The notes beneath the pieces were generated by a model, which worked only from the letters and a program-made list of their open reading frames with translations, did no database searches and was not told where the DNA came from. Source: Dactylonectria macrodidyma (lineage: Eukaryota; Ascomycota; Sordariomycetes; Hypocreales; Nectriaceae). From it: 64,000 nucleotides of DNA. Below, one piece after another: positions 45,901 to 57,846 of this stretch. Within the stretch, counting starts at the first letter, position 1. Each line of letters starts with the position of its first letter. Both the position numbers and the translations under genes were made by a program. Location: contig JAGMUV010000017.1 in the NCBI GenBank assembly GCA_020744425.1, positions 1 through 64,000 of the forward strand. Direction: 5' to 3'.

Positions 45901-47697
45901 TGGCGGGACTGAGTCAGAGCTGGCTATTTATTTATTACTTTTGGAGCTTTAGTAACTGAAGCGGTGGATTGTAAAGGATTACTAGCCAGCATTTGTTTCA
46001 AATGTCTTAGCCGTTTTATAAGCATGGATAATGTCTACTGGAGCTTCGTCATTAATAAACCGCCACATCCAAAGTGTGGTCATAGTTCACTTCATCCCAC
46101 CATGCCGTTCAATATTCCCAGCAGGTGTTTCAACATACTAGAGCTTGTCGGCCTCCCGTGATACATTGTTGACGCAACCTCAAACGCCATTTGAACGCTA
46201 TTACTATGTCACCTGGTGGTGTTAACTCAGATAGCCCTCCAGCAACTTCCCGACTAGGAGGGCTCAGAATTGCGTCTGATCAGTCGACTTCTCACAGACG
46301 AAAGAGTTGAGACTCAGTCTTACATCCCCCGGATACCCAGACATGGCTTTCGTCGTGTTTTAAGGACAGTTGCCATTTCAAAACCCGTCAATGGTATCGT
46401 CTGCATAAATATGTAGCCTAGCTTTCGAGATGTAAGCTTGCTCGGTGAAGCTTCTGGGCCATTAGGCCAAGGCTATCTGTCGCTAAGGTATATGCCGTGT
46501 TTGAGAAGTTGACCCGAATCTAGGTAGTTAGTGGTGTCTATTAAGGCCATAAGTGTTTCTCCCGCCAAAGGGAGAGTGCGAATTTCCGACATAATCAAAG
46601 GGCTGTGAACACTTACCCACGGCCTAAGAAAGAGGATCTAATGACCGGTGTTAGTCACAAATTTAGGTTGCAATAGCCATTTTTCAGCTACTACAGCGAC
46701 GACGTTGAGACACTACTCCGTAGTCAAGCAGGTATTCGTTAGGTGTCGGCATTCTCAATGAGTACAGGGTAGGACCCAGTTTGGGAGATGAGCGCCAGAT
46801 TTTCGAAACCCGTCAACAGATTGCCCGCATGTTGTAGTTAGGTTTTATGGGTTCTAATCGAAGGAGTCAGTCTAAAATCTTCTCATTGAGACTAGTCCTT
46901 TCTATAGAAATTGATGCTCAAAATTATCCGACTGTGCAGAAGGAAATAAACACGTCATTTGAGGTGGAATTTGTAAGCTGGGGAGGCAATTCCAAGTCAG
47001 CATGGAATTTAGAACAATCACCAATGTTTCAGTGCTTCAGATAACGTTAAAATCTTTGGGAATACGTAAAGCCCGACAAGAGTCTGCGATATGGACCTGG
47101 AGCGTGTATGCCGGAACCAAGGCTTGACTGCCAGAACAGCCGGTTTCCAAGTTGAGGGAGCGTGTCCGGGAAATGCATTTCGTAGTGAGAGTCCTAGCGG
47201 GGTAAATTCTTCACCAGCCCTTCAATGCTCGGCCTGCTAGGAACTATTCCCAAAATTGATTTCGACTACCTGAGCGATACTAACGGTTCAACTCGGTCAA
47301 GGTTTCTGGTTTCTGATGCAGCGACTTCATGCAAGAGTCTAACCATAAATCGACACCCTACTGGCTGCCTCGCAGATCCCCTTGGCACGTGCGAGAGACT
47401 GGCAAAATAAGAGGCGGTTGCGGTTCTCTCGGACAAGGATGCGACGATCGCTCGCTCGCGAAGACAGCATGGCCAACAATTGGGCAACGTACGGGTGTTT
47501 ATCCGCAACGATACCGAGGCTATTCCTGAAAAAGCCTTCGGTAAAGAGGTTTTTAAGTTGGAGCTGAAGAACCCAAACATCGACAGGGCAATCCGCAACT
47601 GCCTTTTAAAGCACTGTAGCTCCAACCAGTCGGACGGGAAGCAAATTCATTCAAACATCCAGTCTTGTTCCTGCTTTGTGCCCTCACATCCCTCCCA
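45901..47697. other. Gene-poor stretch; open frame broken by one TAA upstream of phytase-like gene
   Basis: Mostly no recognisable coding. From 47225 a plus-strand frame runs to 47755, broken once by TAA at 47408-47410 (a CAA-to-TAA change would explain it). The part after the stop (EAVAVLSDKDATIARSR, AFGKEVFKLELKNPNIDRAI) looks protein-like, but I do not recognise it. It overlaps the start of the next gene in another frame. Confidence 0.3.
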
Positions 47698-49433
47698 ATG
47701 GTTGGATGGTTTTCGTCGCTGGCGGCTGTGGCCATCACGGTCTCTGTCGCTGTAGCCACCCCTGCATCATCAGCAGGTGCTGTCCTCTCGACCACTTGCA
47801 ATGACAAGTCGTATACTTACAATGAACTCGCCGGCTACGGCTTTGTACCAAGCGCTGCTCGAGACAAGTATGGCGACAGCATTAGCCTTGGATCTTCCAT
47901 CGCTTTTGCGTCCTGGGCTAAAAAGGGTTCTAAATACCAAGGAAAATTGTACGGCTTGCCAGACCGCGGATGGAACACAAACGGCACCGTCAACTTTCAA
48001 CCCCGCATTCACGAGTTCACTGTGACATTGACCCTGGCTTCTGGAGCTACCGTTCAGGATCCTTCGCCTCCGAACGTCGCCTTTGTCTACGAGGACACCA
48101 TTTTGCTTACAGGACCAGATGGCAATCCCATAACTGGCCTGGATGCAGACCAGACGGGCGGCTTGAAATATTCTGGCTTCCCTATCCTACCCGCTGCCAC
48201 CTACACTGGTGACGGATTTGGTGGAGATGGCTCTGGTGGCAAGCGTGCCACACTTGACGCTGAGGCATTGGTTCTCGCGGAAGACGGGGGATTCTGGATC
48301 AGTGATGAGTACGGTCCATACATCTACAAGTTCAACAAGAAAGGAAAAATGACTGTTGCTGTCGCGCCACCCGACGCCATTCTTTCCTTGAGAAACGGAT
48401 CTGTGAGGTGAGTTCCTCCTACATGGGCGTGGTTTATCTGGATACCTACTAAAGGCACATTCCTAGCTTCTCCTCAAACAACCCTCCTCTATACAACCCC
48501 GAAAAGGAACCTGTGCCCTCCGATCCCACGCAAGGCCGCCAAACCAACCAAGGCTTTGAGGGAATGACAGCCAGCCCAGATGGCAAGTCCCTCTGGGTGC
48601 TTCTTCAATCTGTCGCACTTCAGGATGGGGGTCAAGCAAAGAAGACTCGTCGGTATTCTCGACTCTTGCAGTACTCGATCAAGGGCAAGGGTGGACATGG
48701 CCAGACTCCAACTCCTGTGTACAAGGCCGAGTATGTTGTTCCGCTGCCGACCTTTACGGACACGAGCGGCAAGAAACTCGTTGCAGCTCAGTCGGAGATG
48801 CATTTTGTGTCTGACAAGCAATTCTTCTTCCTTCCAAGAGACTCGAATAATGGACATGGAATGTCGAACTCGGAGTCCGTTTACAGACACATTGATATCT
48901 TCGACATCTCCGCAGCCACAAATGTGAAAGGAGCGACACATGATGGTTTCAACGACGCAATTGCTAGCTCAGGTACGCTAAGCCTCTCACATTCCACTGG
49001 AGTTAAATGCTAAAGAGAGTAGATGGTGTTCTCAACGACAAAATTGTACCTGCCACAGTCTGTTCTTTTCTTGACTTTAATGTCAACTCACAACTCAATC
49101 GCTTCGGGATGCACAACGGAGGCTCTCAGGATGGTGCGCTCCTGAATGAAAAATGGGAAGGTATTGCTCTGGTCCCAGTCGATCGCAAAGATCGCACTGG
49201 AAAGTCTGATGGTGATGAGTATTTTCTGTTCGCTTCATCTGACAATGACTTTGTCACCCAGAACGGTATGTCTTCCTCCACCGCACTTTTAGTTTATTAC
49301 TCACTTACCCGTGACAGGCTTCATGAACTTTGGTCGAAATACGTTTTCAGATGAGTCGGGGTATGATCTTGATAGTCAGATGCTGGTCTTCAGAGTCACT
49401 CTTCCAAAGGGTAGCAAGCCCTTGGTCGGCTGA
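47698..49433 (+). CDS. Secreted phytase-like (esterase-like) protein
   Basis: My model is join(47698..48407, 48467..48972, 49023..49265, 49318..49433), 524 aa, with three introns (GTGAGT..CCTAG 59 bp; GTACGC..GTAG 50 bp; GTATGT..ACAG 52 bp). All keep the frame. The N-terminus is a signal peptide (VGWFSSLAAVAITVSVAVA). The body has the blocks of the Phytase-like (esterase-like activity of phytase) beta-propeller family: YGLPDRGWNTNG, DAEALVLAEDGGFWISDEYG, NQGFEGMTASPDGKSLW, SEMHFVSDKQFFFLPRD and the C-terminal NEKWEGIALVP, DGDEYFLFASSDNDFVTQNG. Length fits the family. Biochemistry is poorly known; phosphatase or esterase activity is inferred from the family name. In-frame TTG at 47665 is upstream, but ATG 47698 gives the better signal peptide. 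Confidence 0.88.
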
Positions 49434-49862
49434 ATAGTTTTAAAGTACAAATATATACACATTGACCAGCTTCACAACCCTCTTACTTGACGATGAACGC
49501 TCTGTTTTCTCCATTCCGCGCTACCTCTCTTTATCAATCTGGCCTGCCCAATTGCTCGTGATGGTGACACCAGCAAGTGGGGCCTTCGCTCTCCATAGTT
49601 ACGTTTCGACTTGATGAACTAAAAGCAGTTCTTGGACTGATTATTCCAACATGGTTTCATCCACTGAGCCAAGTCACTTGGAGACTTTTCTGTCAAGTGA
49701 CTTGTCGCGATACGTCTTTGGCTGAAATATGACGGCGTTTGCGACCTAGATCATTCCATATCTAGCTGCAGTCACTTAGTCGCCATGTTCCTTATAGGTC
49801 CAATGAGAAGATTCATGGGCAGTGTTGATAGACCATCCGATCCTTAAATCCTCCCTGATCAA
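49434..49862. other. Intergenic, no gene seen
   Basis: The 3' flank of the phytase-like gene and spacer before the decayed dehydrogenase. An imperfect repeat AGTCACTTG / AGTGACTTG is at 49670-49705. Confidence 0.3.
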
Positions 49863-50430
49863 TTACGAGAGGTGGATAGATGCTAGAGAAAATGATTCAC
49901 AATCTCGGTATGTGATAATCTCGTTAACGAAATCCCCGATCCTGATAACTACCTTGCCACGAGCGTTTCTACTCATACCCCGTTCATATGCCTCAAAGAT
50001 CTGTCAGAAAATATTCCATGATCAAACACAGAGTAATCTCACCTGGAGGACACCTTCCAGTGCAAAGATTGAATCGATAATAATCTTCAACTTGCCTTCC
50101 TCCACAAACGCGGCCAGCGTCTCCGCACCTTTTCCGCTAAGGGGGGCGCTGAACATGATGTACTTTCTCGGAACACCACCTAGGATAGCTGGAAGATTGG
50201 AGTTTGTTGCCCAACGCCATATACTACCGACTTGGCTCGTGTTCTGCGTGGTACCGACATTGAGAAATAACCCTCCAGCTTTCAAATATTTGGGTGAGGA
50301 TTTCTATAAGGATTGAGATCCAACTGTGTCGAGGACAACGCCAAATTCGCTACTTCCATACGTTCGAGCAAGGTGGTCCGGTAGTGATTCCAGGCTAGTG
50401 CAATCTATGACCTACACGCACCATTGCGCC
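49863..50430 (-). pseudogene. Zinc-type (MDR) alcohol dehydrogenase/quinone reductase, C-terminal remnant
   Basis: On the minus strand the text reads VIDCTSLESLPDHLARTYGS, then FGVVLDTVGSQSL, TAG, KSSPKYLKAGGLFLNVGTTQ, LGGVPRKYIMFSAP, LAAFVEEGKLKIIIDSIFAL. An intron (50001-50042, GTGAGA..GACAG, 42 bp) then joins to IFEAYERGMSRNARGKVVIR. This is the second half of a medium-chain dehydrogenase/reductase (nucleotide-binding and C-terminal parts). In-frame TAGs lie near 50310 and 50410, and the N-terminal GroES-like half is absent. Both TAGs could have been CAG or TAC/TAT-type codons. Confidence 0.65.
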
Positions 50431-50556
50431 CTCTCCTGCAACTTTAACCGGAGGTCTGGTGTGGGGTGGAGACGGGAACGGCAATGACCGCACTCGCTCG
50501 AATGAATGCCTGGTTAGCTCTGTAGATGAACGCAAATTGGCGCGATTATTGCGGCT

Positions 50557-51790
50557 GTGGAAGTGGTTATGGATCGATGCGAGCAGATAGCGCGGACGAC
50601 AAGCAGAAACCTTTTATGTTGGCTACTTAGTAAACGACCCCATGGATGCTCTGCTAAGCCCTTTACATTTATCGGAAAGGCCGTAAGCGGGAGGAAGTAT
50701 AACCAACTCCTTAAGCGCTTTGTAGCCATGGTGTTTCACGCCTACTGCTTACCCGCCAACACTCGGCGACGCCAGGCTGGCATACAGTTCAATAAGTCAC
50801 ATCTTCATTTGATAGCAGCCCTATGGAATCACGAAGTTTAGACCTAGAATGGTGCGTTGGCCAAAGGTTTCTGGCAGTCGATCAAGCTGTCTGGTGGGGC
50901 TGGCCTTGAGGCTGACTGCGAGGAGGAGAGTGTTGACGAAGAGGAGTGTGGAGATGAGGAAGGTGACAACGAGACTGAAAGCGGCAGTTCGGACTCTGAC
51001 AAATCTGAGATCGGCGAGGTCGAGGACGAAGAACGGAAGAGCGAGGGAGAAAACGATGAAGACGATGAGGGCGAGGGTGAAGAGATTGATATGACGGGAA
51101 ATTCGAGTGAACAAAGACCACCCTTGATCGAAACAGCGCTAGAGCTACTATTCGGACTGATCATGGCTTTCAGCACGGGAGAAGTTGTGGATGGTCGCTC
51201 AGCTTCGACCTTGTTGGTGTTCTTCAGTGGGGTCCTTGGATTCTCGGCTGATTCCACCAGTTTCCTCCCAGCCAGGTCATATATGTATCCAACCTCGCGG
51301 CACTAATCTACGTACAGCGCCTGCTCCTTCTTGAGTATGCCCTGCCGGCACGAGGATACCCTCATATCGGAATCATGCGACGACCCCGAATATACTAGGT
51401 CGCACGTCTTGAGGACGTGCGTCAGAAGGACCTGGTCCTAGGATCTCAGTCCCGATTTGAGGAGTTGTTTTCACTGCTTGCCCTTAGTAGAGCAATGGCG
51501 GGCTCGGAAACGCCCGCTTTCCTCCTCAAATGGAGCGATTATGGCTAGACCGTGTTATACCGAGACCAAATCACCGTCCATATGGAACGGTTCCGGCGAC
51601 TCCCAGAGGCTTTCTTAGGACAAGCGGAGAGACTCTGCGCGGAACTGATGTACGGATGGGAGCCGCCACGTAATCTTACTTCTGTCAAAAACCATCTGGC
51701 GAATACAACACACGGATTCTCATTTGTAAGTTATCCGTAGAATGGGCTCGCAGAAGCCTACTTGGAGCTCTCTTTGAAGGCATGTACTAG
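50557..51790 (+). pseudogene. Acidic mobile-element-associated protein remnant
   Basis: A plus-strand frame (50857-51306) has a very acidic stretch (DEEECGDEEGDNETESGSSD and more) followed by LIETALELLFGLIMAF, ASTLLVFFSGVLGFSADSTS and FLPARSYMYP. Near 51290 homology moves to another frame: LAALIYVQRLLLLEYALPAR, then SRAMAGSETPAFLLKWSDYG, FLGQAERLCAELMYGWEPPR and HLANTTHGFSFVSYP, with TAGs near 51395, 51547 and 51738. I recall this block set from large repeated fungal genes linked to RecQ-type (telomere-linked) helicases, but this is from memory and uncertain. No helicase domain is seen here. Confidence 0.4.
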
Positions 51791-53986
51791 CTAAATAAAT
51801 CCCCTCTCGCGAAAGGGAAAGTGGGGATCGGAAGGCGATCTTTGCATTCTGTCAGAAGGAGGAGGCACTGTGTGAGGTCCTGGCTGGCCTGATGTTAAAG
51901 ATAGGCGGTGGCTGACCACATAGTGGAAATTGGCTGTAGCTGGCACGATGCAGGCAGGCTGAATGACAAAATGATCGGATTATGGTCTGCTTGGTCAGCA
52001 CTGGTTGCTCAAGCCCGTTTTGGGCCGCTTGACCTCATTGAGTTAATAATCTGAAGCTGTTGGTTAGTGTCCGCCCGTCTTGTATGTGGCCAACCTACTA
52101 CTAATGCCGAAGCGATATGCCGAAGCGATATGCCGAAGCTACTTCACAGACTAGCCATTACATTAGTGGCGAAGTCAAAATTCTGTGCTACAGTCCAACT
52201 CCATGAGATGTCAGCGACATGCAAGGTGAAGGGAAAAGTAAGGGCGTGATAGGATGAATAGATTGGAGGAGGTTAGCTCGCTGTTAACCCGTCTCAGCTG
52301 AAGCATACTTATTGCACTAACTCATACGGAGGAGAGCATCGAGACACCCGGCAAATTCCGCCATTACTAGATTCGTCCTTCCTGTTTTTATTAGATGGCA
52401 AATCGAGACCGCGTCGCTGAGTTGAACCTCTGGATGGCGTCGGCACTATTACTAGTTCGAAATGGATTGTCCTTGATCCGAGAGAAAGTGCAAAAAACCA
52501 ACGCCGCTATCGATCTTAAGAGAGATAATATTTGATTACCTCAATCACCTCTATCTACCCTAGACCAAGCTGATTGACTATTATCAGACATAACACCTAA
52601 CAAGGCTTAGGTAACGCCCTTATTCATCCACTAACATAAACCCCACAGACCCCGGTTTGTCCCTTGGACGACCTGACCGCTACATTAGGGGTGGTAGAGT
52701 AAGGCCTCAACGTGGGGTTTTCTGTAAGCTTCCTAGTGGACATGCAAAGTTGACAAGCGGCCCCTGCAGAGCACTATCACTCTAAGGAAAGCCCCTATAT
52801 TGGGTTTAGCTAACGCTATCACTTTTCTATGGCCAGCAACACCAGTGTTTCCATATTGCTTTAGAGAGCAACAACATTCCCCAGATTTTCGTTACCTTTT
52901 TAACGTTTGTTCCTATAGTGTAAAGAGAAGCACTTTTTCTAACAGCTCAGCTCCACTCTGACTCCATTTTCCCCAGACTGGGCCTTAGGTACCATCACAT
53001 CTCAATCTCTATTTTAACTTCATTTATCTATCCTCTCACATGCAAACTACTCACTTAGACAAGGATTGCTTGTATGAAGCACTATTGAGTGCGCTAAACC
53101 AGTCCGCGCGTCTCTTGGATCACACCCTTTTCTTGTTGGCCATCACCCGATCCCAAATGTTGACAGCCACGCCTCTCTGTCGTAGAAAGAGGTTATCAAT
53201 GTTAGAAGCTTGTATGATCCATTATGCTCAGCCGCTAGCCGCTAGCAGCCCCGAGAGAGGCTTAACTCTTCTCCAACTAGTCTGCTTTTGCCCCTCACCA
53301 GCGTTCCCTCCCTCACTCCCTCGGCTAGAGCTTCGCGAAGCCTTCTAGTTCGCACCGGCGTCACCGTGCCCTTGAAGTTTGAACCCCTAACAAGGCTGTT
53401 CGTGCTTTGGCGTGCAGTAGAGGAACCCTCCTGACATTGCCCCTTCTTCCTCTCTGGGCGAGATGCCGCGTGAAGCCCTTGCTAGTGTGCCGGGTCTAAA
53501 CTGATATGGCTCCCTCCAATCCATCATGCCCCCCAACTCGACGGCAGATCAGGTGGGTATCCCGTCGTCGTTCCACATGGTGCTCGAGCTATCCACTGGG
53601 GTCCTTGGGAGGAAACAAACTTGTGTCTGTCATTCCTCTAGAGACGCCTAGCTCGCTTATCGAGTTTTGTTGTGTCTTCGGAACTGTCGCGGTGAACCCG
53701 CCTCCAGAGCATCTGGTTATAATAATCCATCCCGCGCCGCTTCCAAGGAAGAAAAACCACCCGCTGCCGATTACCACTACCGTCCGCCTGGCCGTCCCGG
53801 TCTGTCCATTTCTAGAAGCATTATTGAAATATCTTTCTCCTTGTCCATCGGCATTCCAGAGATCGATCTTCGTGTTTATCGAACCCCCTACCATAACTAC
53901 TCGCCCTAATCGGGGATTAACTTTTCTTTTCTTTTTCTTCCCCTTCCCCCTCTTCCCGGGTCGAAACCCCGATACCGCCACTTAAA
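51791..53986. other. Long intergenic region and permease leader
   Basis: No conserved gene is recognised. It holds a 13-bp tandem repeat (ATGCCGAAGCGAT, about 2.8 copies, 52104-52140), an unidentified open frame at 53040-53348, and a 159-codon frame at 53506-53985 that I read as untranslated leader because it ends just before the permease ATG and is Pro/Ser-rich without family features. The last 80 bases are strongly pyrimidine-rich (CTTTTCTTTTTCTTCCCC type), typical of fungal promoters and leaders. Confidence 0.35.
52104..52140. repeat. 13-bp tandem repeat, about 2.8 copies
   Basis: ATGCCGAAGCGAT occurs twice in full and once in part. Confidence 0.8.
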
Positions 53987-56026
53987 ATGAGGAGCGACAT
54001 CGTCCTCAACCTCGACGTCGAAGTCGAGATGAAAGACCTCTGTGGCGGTGGTGCAGACGACAAGGGTGCCACCTGGAAAATCTCGGCTAATCAGCCGGCC
54101 CTGTCCAAGGATGCCGCCCACTTGATGGACGGCTTCCGCCGAGCCGAGCGACGGACCATCAAGACCCGGGACCGGGGATACGAACCAACTGTGAGGCCAG
54201 CCATGCCTACCGGACCCGGAGACCGGTACTATGACATGAGAGTAGCGAATACGAAGACGGCGACGTCAGCGTTGGCACGAGAATTGAAGGGGAGACATCT
54301 GCAGATGATTGCGTTTGGTGGAGCCATCGGTGAGTCTCCTAGATTGATATGAGGTACCTGGCAGAAAGAAGCTGTTGCTGATGGCCCCATGGGAACTGGT
54401 CTCTTCGTCGTCTCTGGATCATCCCTCTATAAGGGCGGCCCAGCTTCCGTCCTCTGCTCCTACCTCTTCATCGGCGCCTTGCAATACTGCACGATGCAGT
54501 CCTTATGCGAGCTTTGTATTATCTTCCCTATAGCTGGTTCCTTCTCTGCCTTCTCGACTCGATTTCTCGATCCTTCGTGGGGTTTCGCCATGGGCTGGAA
54601 GTAAGTCCTCCAATACTCTTCCGAGACACACAGACTGCTATATCTTGATTTCTTGGCTAAATTACTGAGGCTGACTTTGTCTTCCAAACTTAGCTACTGT
54701 TTTCAATGGCTCCTCGCCCTTCCCCTGGAACTCATCGCCGCTGCCTACACTATCACCTACTGGAACGAGCACCTAAACAAAGCTATCTTCATTACTATCT
54801 TCCTCCTTGCTATCCTTGCAATTAACCTCGTTGGCATTAAGGCATATGGTGAAGCTGAGTTCATCTTCTCCATTATCAAAATCACAGCTGTCATTGGCTT
54901 CATGTAAGTTGCCCTCTCTGCCACTGGCACCGAAGCGATAACTAACAAAGAACACAGTCTGCTTGCTATTGTCATTAACATCGGTGGCCGGCCCGAGAGC
55001 GGCTACATCGGCAGCCAGTACTGGCGCAACCCCGGCCCCTTTAATAACGGCCTCAAGGGCTTTAGTAGCTGCTTGGTGACATCCGCCTTCTCCTTCGCCG
55101 GCACCGAGCTCATTGGCCTTGCCGCCGCTGAAACAGCCAATCCCCGCAAGTCATTCCCTGCGGCCATTAAGCAGGTCTTCTGGCGCATCGCCATCTTCTA
55201 TATTGTTGCCATATTGCTAGTTGGCCTCCTTATCCCTTCGAACGAGCCCCGTCTTATTAATGGCAAGAACAACGCTGATGCCTCAGCCAGCCCCTTTGTT
55301 ATCGCCATCGAGAGTGCAGGTACTACGATCCTCTCTAGCGTTATGAACGCTGTTATCCTCATTGCTGTTATTAGCGTTGGCAATTCGGCCGTCTTTGGCT
55401 CGTCACGAACCCTTGCCGCTCTAGCCGAGCAGTCACACGCACCTCAAATCTTCGCCTATGTCGATAAACAGGGTCGTCCTCTAATGGCTATTCTCTTTGC
55501 AGCCTTGGTCGGGATGATGGCTTACTTGGCCGAGCTGAAAGTCTATGATAATATCCTCCACTGGCTCATCTCCATCAGCACCTTAAGCACCGTCTTCACT
55601 TGGGCCAGCATATCCCTCTGTCACATCCGCTTCCGTAAGGCCTGGGCGTACGCGTCTTATCCCCTGGAGAAGCTTCCCTTCCGCTCGAGTGTTGGCGTCA
55701 TTGGGTCCTGGTTCGCATTTGTAGGCTATGTCCTAGTGCTCCTGTCCCAGATATGGCTTGCCATTTCGCCTATCGAGACGCCTGGCTTAGATACGAGCCC
55801 GTCGGGCAGGGTGAAGATCTTTTTCCTTCGGGCCATGACAATCCCCATCGTGCTCATCTGCTACATTTCCCACAAGATCTGGCTCCGGACCAGAGTCATC
55901 CGGGCCCACGAGATGGATGTTGACACGGGTCGACGACACTACCGGGTCCACATCATAAACGAGCAAGAACGAGATGAGAGGCGTGGTTGGCCGCTGTGGA
56001 AGAAGATCTATCGCACGCTCTGCTAA
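53987..56026 (+). CDS. Amino-acid permease (YAT/AAP family)
   Basis: My model is join(53987..54329, 54372..54600, 54694..54903, 54958..56026), 616 aa. The N-terminus is a cytoplasmic tail. Helix 1 begins ELKGRHLQMIAFGGAIG, then GTGLFVVSGSSLYKGGPASV. About 12 hydrophobic segments follow, with GLAAAETANPRKSFPAAIKQVFWRI and SHAPQIFAYVDKQGRPLMAI, both family signatures. Length is as usual. Introns 2 and 3 are standard; intron 1 needs the acceptor AAG at 54369-54371, which inserts VADGPM between GGAI and GTGLF where relatives continue directly. The natural acceptor may have been lost at this site. The protein would import amino acids through the plasma membrane. No sign of nitrogen control beyond a long leader can be asserted. 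Confidence 0.85.
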
Positions 56027-57081
56027 TCTCTCTTCTTTCATTAAAGTGTTTGTTAATGGATATGAGGAGATGGGTGTATATAAACATCACCGCTAACATA
56101 TAACTTTTGCGTTTTAAGGAGGATCTTTTACTAGTATAATACTAGAGCTAGCTACCAGTCAATGTTAATATTGTTATTTATCTTATCCAGGCATTATTTG
56201 TAATTTATTAGCACTTATAGTTATAATTAGTGTTTGGTATGTGATTTGACCCTGCCTCACTTGCTTATCATATGCGTTATACTTAAATTTTGAATAAAAA
56301 ACTGGCAATCTAGAAAAGCCAGGTGCTAAAGTGGCTCAAGTCAGCGCTCCGTTTGTATTTATAATTTGCACCTTGCTAAGCAGACGCAGCTAAGAGATCA
56401 GCCCATCTAAGGCCACAAGCACATCCCCAGCTGGCCATAGTTCGATAAGGATTTTGGGAACACAATTGTGACTTTGTTTGAAGGAAGGCCTTAAATGATT
56501 CTAGGTTGGTTTATTATAAAATTCTTTGGATCCTGATCCCCCGCATTTTCCACCGTTTCAGACCGTCATTATTTTTTATTGTGACGTTGCAGCGCATAGA
56601 TGGCGTGCTAAATGCGCCACCATGATAATACCCTACACACACATTCGCCAATTCCGGCCGCATGAAACACCACCCAAAGGATCTCCCATGCCTTAGCAGG
56701 CTCTTGGCCATCAATGCTGTAAAAGCACCTTGTGAAACAGCCATATCCATCCTCGTTCCTCAAGGCTGCTCTTTTGCGCAAACCGCGACCGGCTTGCCTC
56801 GCCTGTCCCGAGGCGAAATTGGGGTAGAATTCTAAAGGCTGTGATTGGTACAAAAGTGGAAACTGGCCCCGTTTCCACTGTGCATACTTGAGTAGGCTAG
56901 GCGCCTAGGCTAGACTAGTATACAATTAGTTAGTACGACTCAAACTAACTTTGTCAGCAAATAACAGACCTCCACGTTAGAGCGGGGGCTTCCCCAGGTT
57001 TAAAAAAGCACACAACAGCCAGATGCATGGACGAGCGGTGGTGCAAGCTCAACTTGCTGCCTGCCTCCACATCTTCTCACA
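56027..57081. other. Intergenic; one degenerate transposon terminus
   Basis: GCTTATCATATGCGTTAT at 56263-56280 resembles the right terminus of the inverted-repeat elements in the left half, so a worn copy may end here. A GGCCCCGTTTCCACT block near 56862 resembles the palindromic repeats at 2564 and 2632. No gene is recognised; small minus-strand frames at 56514-56853 look random. Confidence 0.35.
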
Positions 57082-57846
57082 ATGATCACCGCCAAGAAAA
57101 CACAGTACGATTCCTTCGCCCCGAAATATGCTTCCGTTGAGGAGCTCCCCTGTTCAAAGCTCGAGGCCGAGCTTGTCCGCAACGCCCTAGGCAATTGCAG
57201 TGACCTCAGAGTCCTTGACCTCGGCGGTGGCAGCGGCCTCCACGCCCGGCGTGCTGTGGATGCTGGTGCCGCCGTCGTCGACGTCATCGACATCTCGCCC
57301 GAGATGATGCGCGCGGGGCAGGACGTCGAGACACAACTGGGCCGGCAAGGGCGCATCCGCTGGTTTGAGGCCGACGTGACGCGGCCACTGGCTGAGCAAG
57401 TCAACTTGCAGCAAGAGGGGTACGATATTGTCATGGCAAACTGGGTATTCGACCATGCCACGTCCATATCGGACCTGGAGAGCATGTGGGAAAATGTGGT
57501 CGCAGGCCTGAAGCCCAGGGGAAAGTTTATCGGGGTGAGGGCGAAGAGTGTGCGTGCTGAGTACATGAGCTACGGGAAGTACGGCGTTACGTTTACGGAG
57601 GTTGAGGAGATCCCCCATGGCCTGAAGTATAAAGTGGGGTGCGTGACCCAGCCGCCCTTCTCATTTGAGGCTACATCGATGGAGTCCACCTACTCGCTTT
57701 CTGACGATATTGCTCGCGAACTTGAGCTGGTCGACTTTCAGGTTTGCCGGCCGGAGGACACCGACATTGTCAAAAATGACTTAGAGTTCTGGGATGACTA
57801 TATCAAGGATCCTAACTTTGTTGTGGTAGTAGCAAGGAAGGCATAA
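57082..57846 (+). CDS. Class I SAM-dependent methyltransferase
   Basis: An intact single-exon gene of 254 aa (ATG 57082, TAA 57844). The Rossmann-type fold shows motif I VLDLGGGSGLHARRA, the acidic loop after beta-2 (VIDISPEMMRAG), motif around beta-3/4 FEADVTRPL and YDIVMANWVFDHA, and a C-terminal FVVVVARK. No signal or membrane segment, so cytosolic. Substrate unknown; small stand-alone methyltransferases of this type act on small metabolites. It lies between the permease and the LaeA-like gene, all on the plus strand. Confidence 0.85.
   Translation: MITAKKTQYDSFAPKYASVEELPCSKLEAELVRNALGNCSDLRVLDLGGGSGLHARRAVDAGAAVVDVIDISPEMMRAGQDVETQLGRQGRIRWFEADVTRPLAEQVNLQQEGYDIVMANWVFDHATSISDLESMWENVVAGLKPRGKFIGVRAKSVRAEYMSYGKYGVTFTEVEEIPHGLKYKVGCVTQPPFSFEATSMESTYSLSDDIARELELVDFQVCRPEDTDIVKNDLEFWDDYIKDPNFVVVVARKA

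Noticed and set aside
53506..53985. A 159-codon ORF just upstream of the permease
   Set aside because: Pro/Ser-rich, no family features, ends two bases before the permease ATG; more likely transcribed leader.
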